Of a stretch of 64,000 nucleotides of DNA, positions 44,717-55,254 are shown piece after piece. Below the pieces are notes generated by a model. That model saw only the letters and a program-made list of their open reading frames with translations, searched no databases and was not told the DNA's origin. The stretch is from Oscillospiraceae bacterium (lineage in GTDB: Bacteria > Bacillota > Clostridia > Oscillospirales > Ruminococcaceae): the NCBI GenBank assembly GCA_017435565.1, contig JAFSEU010000022.1, positions 52,509-116,508 on the forward strand, read 5' to 3'. The first letter of the stretch is position 1. Each line of letters starts with the position of its first letter. A program made the position numbers and the translations under genes.

Positions 44717-44766
44717 CACCCTGCGTTTTTTTCGGCGTATAAAAGTAGAGGGGTATTTTTACGGTT
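44717..44766 (+). repeat. Direct repeat copy 2 (with 44327-44374)
   Basis: Second copy, sharing CACCCTG, TTTTTTCGGCGTATAAAAGT and the GAGGGG...TTTTTACGGTT tail, about 390 bases after copy 1. Confidence 0.75.
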
Positions 44767-44853
44767 AACACTTGCTCGTTTTTTTCTGTATATAGCATAG
44801 GGTTTACATATCCCGATAATCGGGAGAAATTAAACTGAAAGGATATTGATACA

Positions 44854-45558
44854 ATGCCAAAGTTAAAAGCAAAGCGAAACAGATTTGTTTCTATGGACAA
44901 CGAATTTCTCACAAGAAATGATTTATCGCTGAAATCCAAAGGGTTACTTGCGTGTATGCTGTGTCTGCCGCCCGACTGAAGATTTTCTATCGAGGGACTC
45001 GCTTACATCAATAAGGAGAGCGAAAGTGCCATTTCTTCTGCACTACGGGAACTGGAGCAGTTCGACTATCTGCGGCGAAGCTATCCGAGAACAGATGATG
45101 GGAAAATCACAAACGCTGTTTACACCATTTGCGATATTCCAATCGTCGAATACGAAGCACTGCACGGCGAAAATGGTGACGCCCTGAATTAGGGCTTCAC
45201 CTTCCTACGTGACTCCCTATTTCGAGGAGTCATAGCTGATGTATCATTTCAGGACGTTGGCTATTCTAACTTTTTCAAAGGACACCCTATTTCAAGACGA
45301 CCTAGGTGTAGCTCATTTCAGGGTATACCGACGGTGAACGAAATGTTCAGCGTTCAAACCACAGCCTTAATTCAGGGCAGTGGTTGCAGAGAAAACACAC
45401 GCCCCGTTTTAGGGCGAGTGCAAGGAACGGAATTATCCACCGTCGCAAAACGCGACAGTGGTTTATGGAAAATCAGAGATAAAGGGAGCGGCGTTTTACC
45501 GCATCCTTTGGAAGGGGTGGACAAATTGGACACCCATCTCCGAAGCAAAAGAGGTTGA
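44854..45558 (+). pseudogene. Helix-turn-helix / replication-initiator-like gene with two in-frame stops
   Basis: The frame begins MPKLKAKRNRFVSMDNEFL, like HTH proteins common in Firmicutes mobile elements, and has GAAAGGA upstream. It is broken by TGA at 44977-44979, where relatives have tryptophan (LPPD-W), and by TAG at 45190-45192; otherwise it stays open to 45558 (about 235 codons). TAG would be a CAG codon, since a similar LIQG repeat recurs downstream. Both changes are single transitions. The part after the first stop keeps the winged-helix core (IEGLAYINKESESAISSALRELEQFDYL). Function of the intact form is uncertain. Confidence 0.7.
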
Positions 45559-45791
45559 AAGGCGTCATCATTTCGATGACCCCTGAAATCCAAAGGTTGT
45601 GAAATCCGACTTTAGAAATAACAACGAGGTGGTAATCCACCACCTCACAAGGGATGAATGAAACGTTCACCCCTTTGGCACATTCCCAAAATGGGAAGCT
45701 GCCATATAACATAAAATTTTCATTATAACAAAAGAGCGAAGGATGTAACCCTTCGTTACTCCCTTATAATAAAATCGAAAGGAATTATATT
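45559..45791. other. Non-coding stretch with hairpins
   Basis: Contains GAGGTGGT/ACCACCTC, an AAGGG-TGAA...TTCA-CCCTT hairpin and CGAAGG/CCTTCG just before the next gene. No gene seen. Confidence 0.4.
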
Positions 45792-45983
45792 ATGCCGAGA
45801 ATGAGCAAGAAAAGAAAATTGGAATGGTCGCTGTTCCTGAATGAGCGTGGTCGCATAACCTGCAATGAATTATGTCGGCGGTGCTTTTACGATTGCAAGC
45901 AGAGCTACCGTGCAATTTTAATTGAATGTCCGAGGTATTTATCAAAGCGTTCTTCTGCGGTGGTGCGACTAAAAGCACGGTGA
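45792..45983 (+). CDS. Small conserved mobile-element protein
   Basis: 63 residues, basic, with three cysteines (CNELCRRCFYDC). It resembles short proteins found upstream of relaxase genes in Firmicutes mobilizable elements, usually opening MPRMSKKRK and ending CPRYLSKR. Role unknown. GAAAGGA precedes the ATG. Confidence 0.65.
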   Translation: MPRMSKKRKLEWSLFLNERGRITCNELCRRCFYDCKQSYRAILIECPRYLSKRSSAVVRLKAR

Positions 45984-46095
45984 AGATTTTTCGCCGTGCT
46001 GTAAAAATTATAATAAACATTCCTCCAATTTTTACATAACGCAAAAGCGTATGTCGGCAGAAATCTGCTGAAATTTATTTTAGGAGGACACCATT

Positions 46096-46431
46096 ATGAA
46101 TGATGAAAAGGAACTCATCCGCACCGAAGCCGAAATCGAAAAAGTTCTTGCCGAGCGTAATAAGGTTCAAGCAGAACTTGACCGCCTGACGAAAAAGGAA
46201 ACGCAGGGCGAGCATAAACTTGCAACTATGCAAAATCGGCACAAGGAGCAGAAACGTCGCAGTCGTAATCACCGTCTTATCGAGCGTGGTGCAATTCTGG
46301 AGAGCCTTATTCCCAATGCCGAAAGCTACACCAACGAGCAGATTAAGCATATCATTAAGATTGCTTTTGGTAACTTGCCCGGCGGCTTGCAGGGCATACA
46401 CTTCCCCGAAAGTCTGCGTGATAATTCTTGA
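46096..46431 (+). CDS. DUF3847 family protein (mobilization accessory)
   Basis: 111 residues. N-terminal coiled coil (TEAEIEKVLAERNKVQAELDRL), a basic middle (HKEQKRRSRNHRL) and a helical C terminus (NEQIKHIIKIAFGNL). This is the DUF3847 pattern; genes of this family often sit directly before MobA/MobL relaxase genes and may act as the MobC-like partner. TAGGAGG precedes the ATG. Confidence 0.8.
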   Translation: MNDEKELIRTEAEIEKVLAERNKVQAELDRLTKKETQGEHKLATMQNRHKEQKRRSRNHRLIERGAILESLIPNAESYTNEQIKHIIKIAFGNLPGGLQGIHFPESLRDNS

Positions 46432-46475
46432 AAAAGCTGTTTTACAGGTTCGGCAATACTGCCTCCCTTGGGACA

Positions 46476-46506
46476 AGGGCGCACTTATATACCACAGTAG
46501 TGGTAT
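46476..46506. other. Probable oriT with MOBQ-type nick region
   Basis: AGGGCGCACTTA (46476-46487) is the reverse complement of the RSF1010/MOBQ nic core TAAGTGCGCCCT. It adjoins an inverted repeat ATACCAC-AGTA-GTGGTAT (46489-46506). It lies about 50 bases before the relaxase gene, the expected place. Confidence 0.75.
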
Positions 46507-46558
46507 GTGCGGTTTCTGCGGAAACGGAGAAAATCGGCACTACTGCCGAAAGGAGGTC

Positions 46559-48040
46559 TTGACAATCGCAATCTATCATTGCTCCATCAAAATCATCAGT
46601 CGTGGCAAGGGCAAGTCTGCCGTTGCCGCCGCTGCATATCGTTCGGGTGAAAGGTTAACGAACGACTATGACGGAACTACTCACGACTTTACCCGAAAGG
46701 GCGGTGTAGTTCATACAGAAATTCTCCTGCCCGACAATGCACCAAGAGAATATGCCGACCGTTCTACACTTTGGAACGCTGTCGAAGCTGTGGAGAAATC
46801 CAAGAATGCACAGCTTTCACGGGAGATTGAAATTGCACTGCCGAATGAACTTTCCGAAGCGGAGTGTGTTGCTCTTGCGAAAGAATTTGCACAACGGACT
46901 TTTGTTGATAAAGGTATGTGCGCTGATGTTTGTATTCATAGTCCCAGCCGTGAGCAGAAAAATATCCACGCTCATATAATGCTGACGATGCGTCCGTTCA
47001 ATGAGGATGAAACTTGGGGCGACAAGCAGAAGAAAGAATATGTACTTGATAAGAACGGCAATAAAATTTACGACAAACGCAAGCGGACTTACAAGTGCCG
47101 CACTGTTCAGACTACCGATTGGAACAGCCGTGAAAAGGCGGAGGAGTGGCGAGAAGCGTGGGCGGAATTTCTGAATAACGCTTTGGAACAACGTAATATT
47201 TCAGAAAAAGTTGATTACCGTTCTTTTGAGCGTCAGGGTAAAATTGAGAAACCAACAGTCCATATGGGAGTCGCCGCAACGCAGATGGAGCGTAAGGGCA
47301 TACGCACAGTCAAAGGCGATACCAACCGTGAAATCAAGTCCATAAACGCAAAAATTTCTGCTCTGCTGAATAGAATTGATATGCTTGACGATGAGCTTGC
47401 TAAGATGAAGGAAATTCCGAAAGAGGACAGCCTTCTTGAAATGCTTATGCGCTTTTACGATAACGGGATTAAGTTTACTGAAGTGCGTGGAGTCAGCGTT
47501 TCCAATCTGAAAAAGATTTCAAAGTTCAAGGATTTGACTCACCTTATTGCTTTTGTGCAGGGGCATAAAATCGGAACGCTCTCTGAGCTTGCGGAGAAAA
47601 GTTCTCAGACAAAGGAAACTCTGAAATCTCATAAGAGGGAGCTTATCGGTAAGCAAAATCGTATCAAGGAACTTGAAGAATTGCTGAATAATTATCCACG
47701 CTACAAGGAGAACAAGGCGGTTTATCTGGAGTGGCAGTCTATTACAAATCCGAAGAAAAAGGAAAATTATTATGACAAGCACTACGGAGAAATTACACTT
47801 TTCAAGACGGCAAAAACTTTTTATGATAACAAGCTGAAAGGCACTAAGCTTACGCCGAAAGCGTGGCAGAGAGAACTGGACGAGCTTACGAAATCCGATG
47901 AGGTTGACCGTGCAAAAGTTGAGAAGCTGGGTGATGATGTAGCGGTTATGGAAACGCTGATTTACAATGTTCAGCGGCTTACGAATTATGAAGAAAAGCA
48001 GAATGAAATTCAGCATAGGCGTGCTGCTGAATTGGAATAA
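46559..48040 (+). CDS. mobA: MobA/MobL family relaxase (MOBQ type)
   Basis: About 493 residues from a TTG at 46559; the frame is open further upstream and the exact start is uncertain because GGAGG sits only 2 bases before this TTG. The N terminus (IAIYHCSIKIISRGKGKSAVAAAAYRSGERL) and the metal site NIHAHIMLTMRPF are classic MobA/MobL features. The C-terminal half is long coiled coil. It should nick the adjacent oriT and pilot the strand into a conjugation pore supplied by another element. Confidence 0.88.
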   Translation: MTIAIYHCSIKIISRGKGKSAVAAAAYRSGERLTNDYDGTTHDFTRKGGVVHTEILLPDNAPREYADRSTLWNAVEAVEKSKNAQLSREIEIALPNELSEAECVALAKEFAQRTFVDKGMCADVCIHSPSREQKNIHAHIMLTMRPFNEDETWGDKQKKEYVLDKNGNKIYDKRKRTYKCRTVQTTDWNSREKAEEWREAWAEFLNNALEQRNISEKVDYRSFERQGKIEKPTVHMGVAATQMERKGIRTVKGDTNREIKSINAKISALLNRIDMLDDELAKMKEIPKEDSLLEMLMRFYDNGIKFTEVRGVSVSNLKKISKFKDLTHLIAFVQGHKIGTLSELAEKSSQTKETLKSHKRELIGKQNRIKELEELLNNYPRYKENKAVYLEWQSITNPKKKENYYDKHYGEITLFKTAKTFYDNKLKGTKLTPKAWQRELDELTKSDEVDRAKVEKLGDDVAVMETLIYNVQRLTNYEEKQNEIQHRRAAELE

Positions 48041-48101
48041 ATCAAAGAAAGGAAGATGCTAAATGTTTATAACAATTTTTCAGGAGAGGAGGCTTGCCTA
48101 T

Positions 48102-48251
48102 ATGCAAAAGAATATCACATCTGCAACCGAATACAAAATCGGTAATACGACATATATCGTGAACGTTAAGTTCGCACCCAATTGTAAAGAAAATATTTCC
48201 GACGTAGTGCGTCGATTGATAGAGCGTGATATTAAGAAACAAGCGGCATAA
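48102..48251 (+). CDS. Small transposon-encoded protein (TnpW-like)
   Basis: 49 residues starting at 48102, with GGAGAGGAGG 9 bases upstream. The sequence (ATEYKIGNTTYIVNVKF...VVRRLIERDI) resembles short proteins commonly encoded before TnpX-type recombinases. Role unknown, possibly control of excision. Confidence 0.7.
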   Translation: MQKNITSATEYKIGNTTYIVNVKFAPNCKENISDVVRRLIERDIKKQAA

Positions 48252-48290
48252 CCGTTTCACGACTATATTAGAATTTATTGCTTTAAAGTA

Positions 48291-49998
<1,708 letters not shown>

Positions 49999-50031
49999 CT
50001 CGTCGCTACGCAACCTTTCGGTACATACGAT

Positions 50032-50053
50032 AAAACTTCTTTATCGACCGCCC
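50032..50053. repeat. Right terminal inverted repeat / attR arm
   Basis: AAAACTT (50032-50038) and ACCGCCC (50047-50053), the inverse of the left-end motifs. The 49990-50013 hairpin (GCGTAGC/GCTACGC) precedes it. Confidence 0.7.
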
Positions 50054-50062
50054 CTTAAGGGG

Positions 50063-50320
50063 CAGGTGGCGTTTGAATACAAAGGCTCTGAAATGGTTTA
50101 TATGTCATCATCAAAAGAGATTCCGTCGGAATACACTCTGTCGGGTGAAAATGTGACAATTAACAAATGTTCCTTGCTGATTTCGGGCAGAAAATATGAG
50201 CTGTATACTTCCGATTCTACCGATGAGATAGTATACATCTATGTCGATGATGACGTTGTTGCCAAACAAAACCAAGGCTACTGGCAGTTTGTTTCAACAG
50301 AAATCTATAATGATACCTGA
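50063..50320 (+). pseudogene. C-terminal half of the exported-protein gene split by the element
   Basis: 85 codons from CAG to a stop at 50320, continuing the 33631 frame exactly when the element is removed. The segment (VAFEYKGSEMVYMSSSKEIPS...YITED-like acidic strands) is beta-rich with no start site of its own; the open frame extending left into recombinase DNA is a chance extension. Confidence 0.72.
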
Positions 50321-50396
50321 TTTTCGTCAAATCTAATAATCTCGGTTTGTCGCTTTTATGCAAAACGGAGAATGTTTTTGGAATTTCAGGAAAAAA

Positions 50397-50427
50397 TAAT
50401 CGTTTTTGGATTTTTAAGCGATATATA
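50397..50427 (+). promoter_or_regulatory. Putative ECF promoter P2
   Basis: TAATC (50397-50401), 17 bases, CGATATATA (50419-50427), 20 bases before the dockerin-protein gene. Confidence 0.6.
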
Positions 50428-50446
50428 ATATAAGGAGGATATTTTT

Positions 50447-51157
50447 ATGAAAACTACATTAACAAAAATTATCACAGCAGTCCTTTCGGCTTCAACTCTT
50501 GCGTTATCTGCAAGTGCATATACAATTCCCGAATACAGCTTTGATTACGAACAGTATATGGGCGACTCCGAGTCCTGCTCGCTCTGTTCCGAAGCTCTTC
50601 AGACCGACGATATAATCAATGACCATTCAATCACAATTACACTGAGATGTGAATACAGCTACTTCAACAGCGTCTGGACAATTGAAGATTTCCCCGAATT
50701 GCAGGATCTGGGCATTGAATTTGACTATATTGTAAACAGGGAAAACTGGGAAGAATGGACGGACGAAGAAATCGAGACGCGAATTCATTATATGTGGTTA
50801 AATTGTATAGAATATCACACCACGATTGACATTGTGCTTGCCGAAGAATACCACTCATACGCAAATGTTGAAAAAGTAAAAAATGCCATTGTTGGAGCAT
50901 GTGAAATCGGTCAGCACCCCGAATTCGCCGCCGTTCAATGTACTCCTTTTTTAGAAGAATGCGAACCAAAGTACAATGACTTGAACGGTGATGAAGTTAT
51001 AAATTCTATTGATGTAACGATGATTGCACGTCACGCTCTCGGAAGCTACACACTCGATGATTCAGTTGTCACCTATGCCGACGTAAATCTTGACGGCTCG
51101 GTTAATTCTATTGACGCTACAATGCTTTTGAGATATGTGCTGAAAATTGACGCTTGA
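50447..51157 (+). CDS. Secreted dockerin-containing protein
   Basis: 236 residues. Signal peptide (about 1-24), an acidic 145-residue domain with several cysteines and no family I recognise, and a C-terminal dockerin with repeats DLNGDEVINSIDVTMIARHAL and DVNLDGSVNSIDATMLLRYVL. It should bind a cohesin of the cellulosome. It lies behind the P2 promoter motif, linking it to the ECF regulon. AAGGAGG precedes the ATG. Confidence 0.85.
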   Translation: MKTTLTKIITAVLSASTLALSASAYTIPEYSFDYEQYMGDSESCSLCSEALQTDDIINDHSITITLRCEYSYFNSVWTIEDFPELQDLGIEFDYIVNRENWEEWTDEEIETRIHYMWLNCIEYHTTIDIVLAEEYHSYANVEKVKNAIVGACEIGQHPEFAAVQCTPFLEECEPKYNDLNGDEVINSIDVTMIARHALGSYTLDDSVVTYADVNLDGSVNSIDATMLLRYVLKIDA

Positions 51158-51186
51158 CCGTAAATTTAATGCTGCTTCTTTCAAAA

Positions 51187-51217
51187 TAATCATTTTCGGA
51201 TTTTCAACCGATATATA
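51187..51217 (+). promoter_or_regulatory. Putative ECF promoter P3
   Basis: TAATC (51187-51191), 17 bases, CGATATATA (51209-51217). The spacer (TTTTCGGATTTTCAA) is close to P2. It is about 115 bases before the SleB-like gene. Confidence 0.6.
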
Positions 51218-51332
51218 TAATATAAGATTTTTTGCGGAGGTGAGTCCGATGTACAGTTGAGGTTTAAAATCGATATTTGCAAGAACGTAAACAACTTTGA
51301 TTTTGCTTTTATAGCAGGAAAGGAAAAGTATT

Positions 51333-52523
51333 ATGAAAATTAGAAGAATACTTGCGGCAATAATTGCTTCTGCAACAATGATTACTTGTACAGGAAATGT
51401 TGAATTGAATGCCGACAATAGTCAACCTACGCCTAATACAACCTATTTTGATTTGGTTTTTGAAAATTATAAATTCCCAAATGAGATTCGTGACGGATAT
51501 TTATTGGAATATATTTACGAAGGCTATTCATTGATAGGTTTTAATTATCGTGGTAATAATTACTATTATTCTCGAAATAATTCTAACAATAGCGTTGAGA
51601 CGATATACGACGAATCTGGCAATGATATCGCCAGATATGAATACAACGGATATGAAACTTTAGTATATCAGAAAGATAATAATGATGCATGGGTAGTGAC
51701 CGAGGAAAGTTCATTCATTGGTAATATTAATCCTATTCGTTTACACGGTTATAGGTTTAACGAAGAAACTGATAAATATGAATATGCTGGAGATGAGTTG
51801 GTTTTAGATGATACTTATTCAGCACAATCCTGCAATTCCTATAGCAATGAAGAACTTTTATTGACATATGAGGATTTTGTTGCAAGTGATGTATACGCAC
51901 CAAAAACACGAACAAACTCTCTTGGTCAAAGTGTTGATGCTTGGGCTAATTACTTGTATAATTCTGCCGAATTCAGAAGATCAATTTCATATAGTAGCGG
52001 ATGGTATTCCAGTTTGTCTGATATCGAAATTTTATGTAGATTGATTTATGCAGAAAATACAACCTATGCTGACGATCAGCGTGCCATCGCTTGGGTTCTC
52101 GTATACCGCCGTATGAATTCCGCATTTCCAGACACTTTGAGAGGCGTTGCTACAGCAAGCGGACAGTTTGCCAGTATAACTTCTACAGAAGCAAATACAC
52201 AACATTCCAGAAACCCTGAAAAAACCGAAGGCTGGAGAACTGCGATCTGGTATGCATGTGCAATTTCATCTTCAGACAGTTACAGCGATTATTTATCATT
52301 ATTCGGAAAACCAAATTTATATTTGAATCAAATGTACTTTACGTCAAGCAATTACTTTTATAACAATTGCCGTGATTACAACGGAAAGTTGCAATATAAA
52401 ATGGACGGGACATATCGCGATGTATCAAGTGCAGCAATATTAGGTTATAGTTCATTTATAACAAACAAAACAACTGTGAACAGCAGACGAAGCAGTTCGA
52501 GAAATTTGTTCTTTAATATTTAA
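51333..52523 (+). CDS. Secreted SleB-like cell wall hydrolase
   Basis: 396 residues. A signal peptide (about 1-28) is followed by a Tyr/Asn-rich region of about 170 residues of unknown type. The C-terminal third (EILCRLIYAENTTYADDQRAIAWVLVYRRMN...ASGQFASI) has the catalytic glutamate and QF motif of the SleB/CwlJ hydrolase_2 family. It probably cuts peptidoglycan. AGGAAAGGA precedes the ATG. It is followed by a lipoprotein gene 24 bases on. Confidence 0.82.
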   Translation: MKIRRILAAIIASATMITCTGNVELNADNSQPTPNTTYFDLVFENYKFPNEIRDGYLLEYIYEGYSLIGFNYRGNNYYYSRNNSNNSVETIYDESGNDIARYEYNGYETLVYQKDNNDAWVVTEESSFIGNINPIRLHGYRFNEETDKYEYAGDELVLDDTYSAQSCNSYSNEELLLTYEDFVASDVYAPKTRTNSLGQSVDAWANYLYNSAEFRRSISYSSGWYSSLSDIEILCRLIYAENTTYADDQRAIAWVLVYRRMNSAFPDTLRGVATASGQFASITSTEANTQHSRNPEKTEGWRTAIWYACAISSSDSYSDYLSLFGKPNLYLNQMYFTSSNYFYNNCRDYNGKLQYKMDGTYRDVSSAAILGYSSFITNKTTVNSRRSSSRNLFFNI

Positions 52524-52546
52524 CCGCATAAACAAAGGAGTACATA

Positions 52547-53335
52547 ATGAAAAAATGCTCACGTTTAATTCTTTCACTTTGTCTCATTTTGGCAACTACC
52601 ATAATGTTTACCTCTTTATTGTCAAGTTGCGACGGTAAAGATGAAACTGATTCAAATGATCCTTTTGCGGAAGAATTGAATCATATGGTTTCGTTGGTTT
52701 GCGGTGAATATTTCTGGTATGATTTTTTGCCTGGATTCGATTATGGTGATAAACAGCAATTTCAATTCAGCGTCTTTGAAGAAGATGATATGTATTATGT
52801 AAATATTGAAGATTGCATTCTGGATACTCTATGCTTTTCTATAATTGAGAATAAGCTTTCATTCTTAGGCGAAAGAGACGTTGAAACCACAGCAATGACG
52901 TTTATACATAAGGATTCATTTACTTTGAGTCAAAAGCCGCCTGAGTATGATGCTGTTGGCAGCGATAATTTTACTGAGATTTGGAACGGCAGCAATATGG
53001 ATGAAGTAATCAGTACTGAATACAGCAATTTGCAGAGCGAAGCAGTCGAGGCGAGAATATGCTTTCTTTCACGATACGAGTGGGACTATAGTTCATTCAG
53101 CGAATATGATAATCTGATGGAATATGCGGATTCTGTTTTTGAAACGTATTTATTGATTCCGAATGCAGATTATGGCTATACTGTTTGTGAAGGCTTTGCA
53201 TATATTGATTCGGACGGAAAAATGAATTATATGCAAAGTGCGAAATGGTCTGCTTCGGGATACCTTGATATAATGTACGGCAAAATATGCCGCATGAGTT
53301 ATAGCTTTTGGGAAAAGTTAATAACAATATCGTAA
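52547..53335 (+). CDS. Lipoprotein, unknown function
   Basis: 262 residues with a signal peptide ending in the lipobox LLSSC (Cys at about 28). The mature protein is acidic and rich in Tyr and Trp; no family recognised. AAAGGAG precedes the ATG. It is probably cotranscribed with the hydrolase under P3. Confidence 0.72.
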   Translation: MKKCSRLILSLCLILATTIMFTSLLSSCDGKDETDSNDPFAEELNHMVSLVCGEYFWYDFLPGFDYGDKQQFQFSVFEEDDMYYVNIEDCILDTLCFSIIENKLSFLGERDVETTAMTFIHKDSFTLSQKPPEYDAVGSDNFTEIWNGSNMDEVISTEYSNLQSEAVEARICFLSRYEWDYSSFSEYDNLMEYADSVFETYLLIPNADYGYTVCEGFAYIDSDGKMNYMQSAKWSASGYLDIMYGKICRMSYSFWEKLITIS

Positions 53336-53477
53336 ACGCTATATGGATATTATAAAAAGCGTAGGCTTTCGAGTTCGGTTTTCTGATTTTTCAATGGAAA
53401 AACTTTTCTTTAATAATTGATTTTTCGCTGTAAACAATACTACTGCGGCGACAAATAAAATTAAAGGAGAAACCACA

Positions 53478-53657
53478 ATGAAGGGTCAATTCACTCAGAA
53501 GGGCAAGGAAGCTCTCGAACGCTTCAAGATGGAGTCTGCAAGCGAAGTAGGCGTTACTCTCAAGCAGGGTTATAACGGCGACCTCACTTCCAGAGAAGCA
53601 GGTTCTATCGGCGGTCAGATGGTAAAGAAAATGATCGACGCTTACAAGATGCAGTAA
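53478..53657 (+). CDS. Alpha/beta-type small acid-soluble spore protein
   Basis: 59 residues, below common ORF cut-offs. The pattern KEALERFKMESASEVGVTLKQGYNGDLTSREAGSIGGQMVKKMI matches alpha/beta SASPs: the ALxxFKxExAxExGV helix, the GDLTSREAGSIGG loop and the final helix. These proteins coat spore DNA. AAAGGAGA precedes the ATG and a terminator follows. Codon use is that of a highly expressed gene. It suggests the host can form spores or keeps the genes. Confidence 0.85.
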   Translation: MKGQFTQKGKEALERFKMESASEVGVTLKQGYNGDLTSREAGSIGGQMVKKMIDAYKMQ

Positions 53658-53695
53658 GCTCTGTCTTTATCCGAAAACAGCTATTTATAAATCGC

Positions 53696-53723
53696 AAAAG
53701 CGGACGTAAAATGTCCGCTTTTT
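53696..53723 (+). terminator. Intrinsic terminator after the SASP gene
   Basis: AAAAGCGGAC / GTCCGCTTTT with 7-base loop and T run. Confidence 0.88.
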
Positions 53724-53785
53724 GCTGTTCGGTATTGAAAACAGCACGGAAATATGATATAATTCCGAAAAGAGGAGTTATGCAT

Positions 53786-54307
53786 ATGTATTATCTGAAA
53801 AAGCCTGATTTAAACGATGCCGACGAATTCATTGATATGATGCAGGAGTGGGAACATACCGACGAAAGCATCGTTCCCAGCATCATGTGCTGGTATTCAC
53901 CGCATTTTGAAACATTTCTTTCAATTCTGAATCAATATGAAGACGCAAGAACAACTCCGCCTCAGATGGCTCCTGCCACTCTATATATTCTGACAGACGA
54001 AACAAAGCGGATTTACGGCGGCTTCCATATCAGGCACTATCTGACGCATGAGCTTCGCCTTTTCGGCGGTCACATCGGCTACGGAATCCGCCCGAGTGAA
54101 AGAGGTAAGGGCTTAGGAAAGGTTCAGCTAAAACTTGGACTTGACATTGCACGCCAAATGGGCTTTAAAAAGGTTATGGTTTCATGCGATGCAAAAAATA
54201 AGGCCTCCGACGCTGTTATCAGGCACTGCGGCGGCGAGCTTGAATTCGAGGGCGTAAGCGAATTGCATCCCAACGTCAGACTCAAGCGCTATTGGATAAC
54301 TCTTTAG
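53786..54307 (+). CDS. GNAT family N-acetyltransferase
   Basis: 173 residues from the ATG at 53786 (MYYLKKPDLNDADEF), 8 bases after GAGGAG. The acetyl-CoA motif GIRPSERGKGLGKVQLKLGLDIARQMGF is clear, followed by VSCDAKNKASDAVIRHCGGE. It resembles the YjaB/ElaA-like acyltransferases of unknown substrate. radC begins 47 bases on. Confidence 0.88.
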   Translation: MYYLKKPDLNDADEFIDMMQEWEHTDESIVPSIMCWYSPHFETFLSILNQYEDARTTPPQMAPATLYILTDETKRIYGGFHIRHYLTHELRLFGGHIGYGIRPSERGKGLGKVQLKLGLDIARQMGFKKVMVSCDAKNKASDAVIRHCGGELEFEGVSELHPNVRLKRYWITL

Positions 54308-54354
54308 GCACAAATCACAAAATTTGCAACACTATACATACCGGGAGCATTTTT

Positions 54355-55071
54355 ATGTACAACAGCAATTCTGAAATTAATAAGCTTGCAAGCGAAGTCC
54401 ACAAAGGGCACAGAAAACGTGTGATTGAACGCTTTGTAAACTTTGGGTTCGACAGCTTTGCAGAACACGAAGTACTGGAAATGCTTCTGTTTTATTCGAT
54501 TCCAAGAAAGAACACTAACCCTATCGCACACAAGCTGGTTTCACAATTTGGCTCTTTGAAGAATGTATTCAACGCCGAATTGTCCGAGCTCACAAAAGCC
54601 GGACTTACAGAAAACAGCGCTGTTCTGATAAAAGCAATTCCTGAGCTTGTCCGCATTTATACTACACCGAGCGTTAAAAATTTAGTTATTGATTCGATTG
54701 AAAAAGCAAAAAAGCTTTTTGTTTCAAAATATGTCAACGTAACTGTTGAGCAAATATGGCTTGCCTGCCTTGATTCTTCAATGAGGGTAATAAACTGCGA
54801 AATGATATGCAGCGGCGATCGCGATTCAGTAAAGATCAATGCCCGCAGAATTGCCGAAATCGCTCTTAAATATAACTGCTGCAACGCTTTTCTTGCGCAC
54901 AACCACCCTTCCGGGCAAGCAATGGTGTCAAACGAAGATATCGCCAGCACACAAAACCTCGTTTCAGTCCTCAGATCTCTCGATATAAAGCTTGTCGATC
55001 ACATTATCGTAACGGAGAAAACTGCCATATCAATGAAAGAAATGGGGCACTTTTCGGTTTTTGAGATGTAG
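54355..55071 (+). CDS. radC: DNA repair protein RadC (JAB domain)
   Basis: 238 residues. N-terminal helix-hairpin-helix (HKLVSQFGSLKNVFNAELSELTKAGL) and C-terminal JAMM domain with the metal site AHNHPSGQAMVSNED. Start at 54355 (MYNSNSEINK) with CGGGAG upstream; the longer frame to 54292 is not needed. RadC's actual role is not settled despite the name. Confidence 0.92.
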   Translation: MYNSNSEINKLASEVHKGHRKRVIERFVNFGFDSFAEHEVLEMLLFYSIPRKNTNPIAHKLVSQFGSLKNVFNAELSELTKAGLTENSAVLIKAIPELVRIYTTPSVKNLVIDSIEKAKKLFVSKYVNVTVEQIWLACLDSSMRVINCEMICSGDRDSVKINARRIAEIALKYNCCNAFLAHNHPSGQAMVSNEDIASTQNLVSVLRSLDIKLVDHIIVTEKTAISMKEMGHFSVFEM

Positions 55072-55169
55072 AGAATATTTTTTCAATGCATTTTGAACAA
55101 ATATTTAAGAAAAAAACGTTTGGATTGCCTTAAATGGCTAAATTTCAGCATTTTTTTGCCTCAAACCCT

Positions 55170-55198
55170 TGACAAACATAATAATAGATTATATAATA
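55170..55198 (+). promoter_or_regulatory. Promoter of the HU gene
   Basis: TTGACA (55170-55175), 17-base spacer, TATAAT (55193-55198): full consensus. Confidence 0.9.
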
Positions 55199-55254
55199 TA
55201 TAAAGTTTCACTGAGTTTGAAACTCATAAATATTATTAACGGAGGAAAAATTAA

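Larger units (their letters stand above)
43636..44853. other. Long non-coding region of the element with repeats
   Basis: About 1.2 kb between the divergent cargo operon and the HTH pseudogene. No credible gene. It contains two near repeats ATAGG(T)AGCTATTAT (44140-44180), a terminator or attenuator (44264-44310), the 50-base direct repeat pair described separately, and two CTGTATATAG boxes (44646 and 44786). It could hold regulatory leaders or a replication region of the excised form. Confidence 0.45.

Noticed and set aside
44977..44979. TGA read as tryptophan by recoding
   Set aside because: TGA ends other genes of the same element (for example the GTPase gene stop at 41277-41279) and a second stop (TAG) breaks the same frame.
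46220..46558. Long N-terminal extension of the relaxase
   Set aside because: It overlaps the DUF3847 gene and the oriT in another frame and does not look like relaxase sequence; homologues begin near AIYHxSIK.
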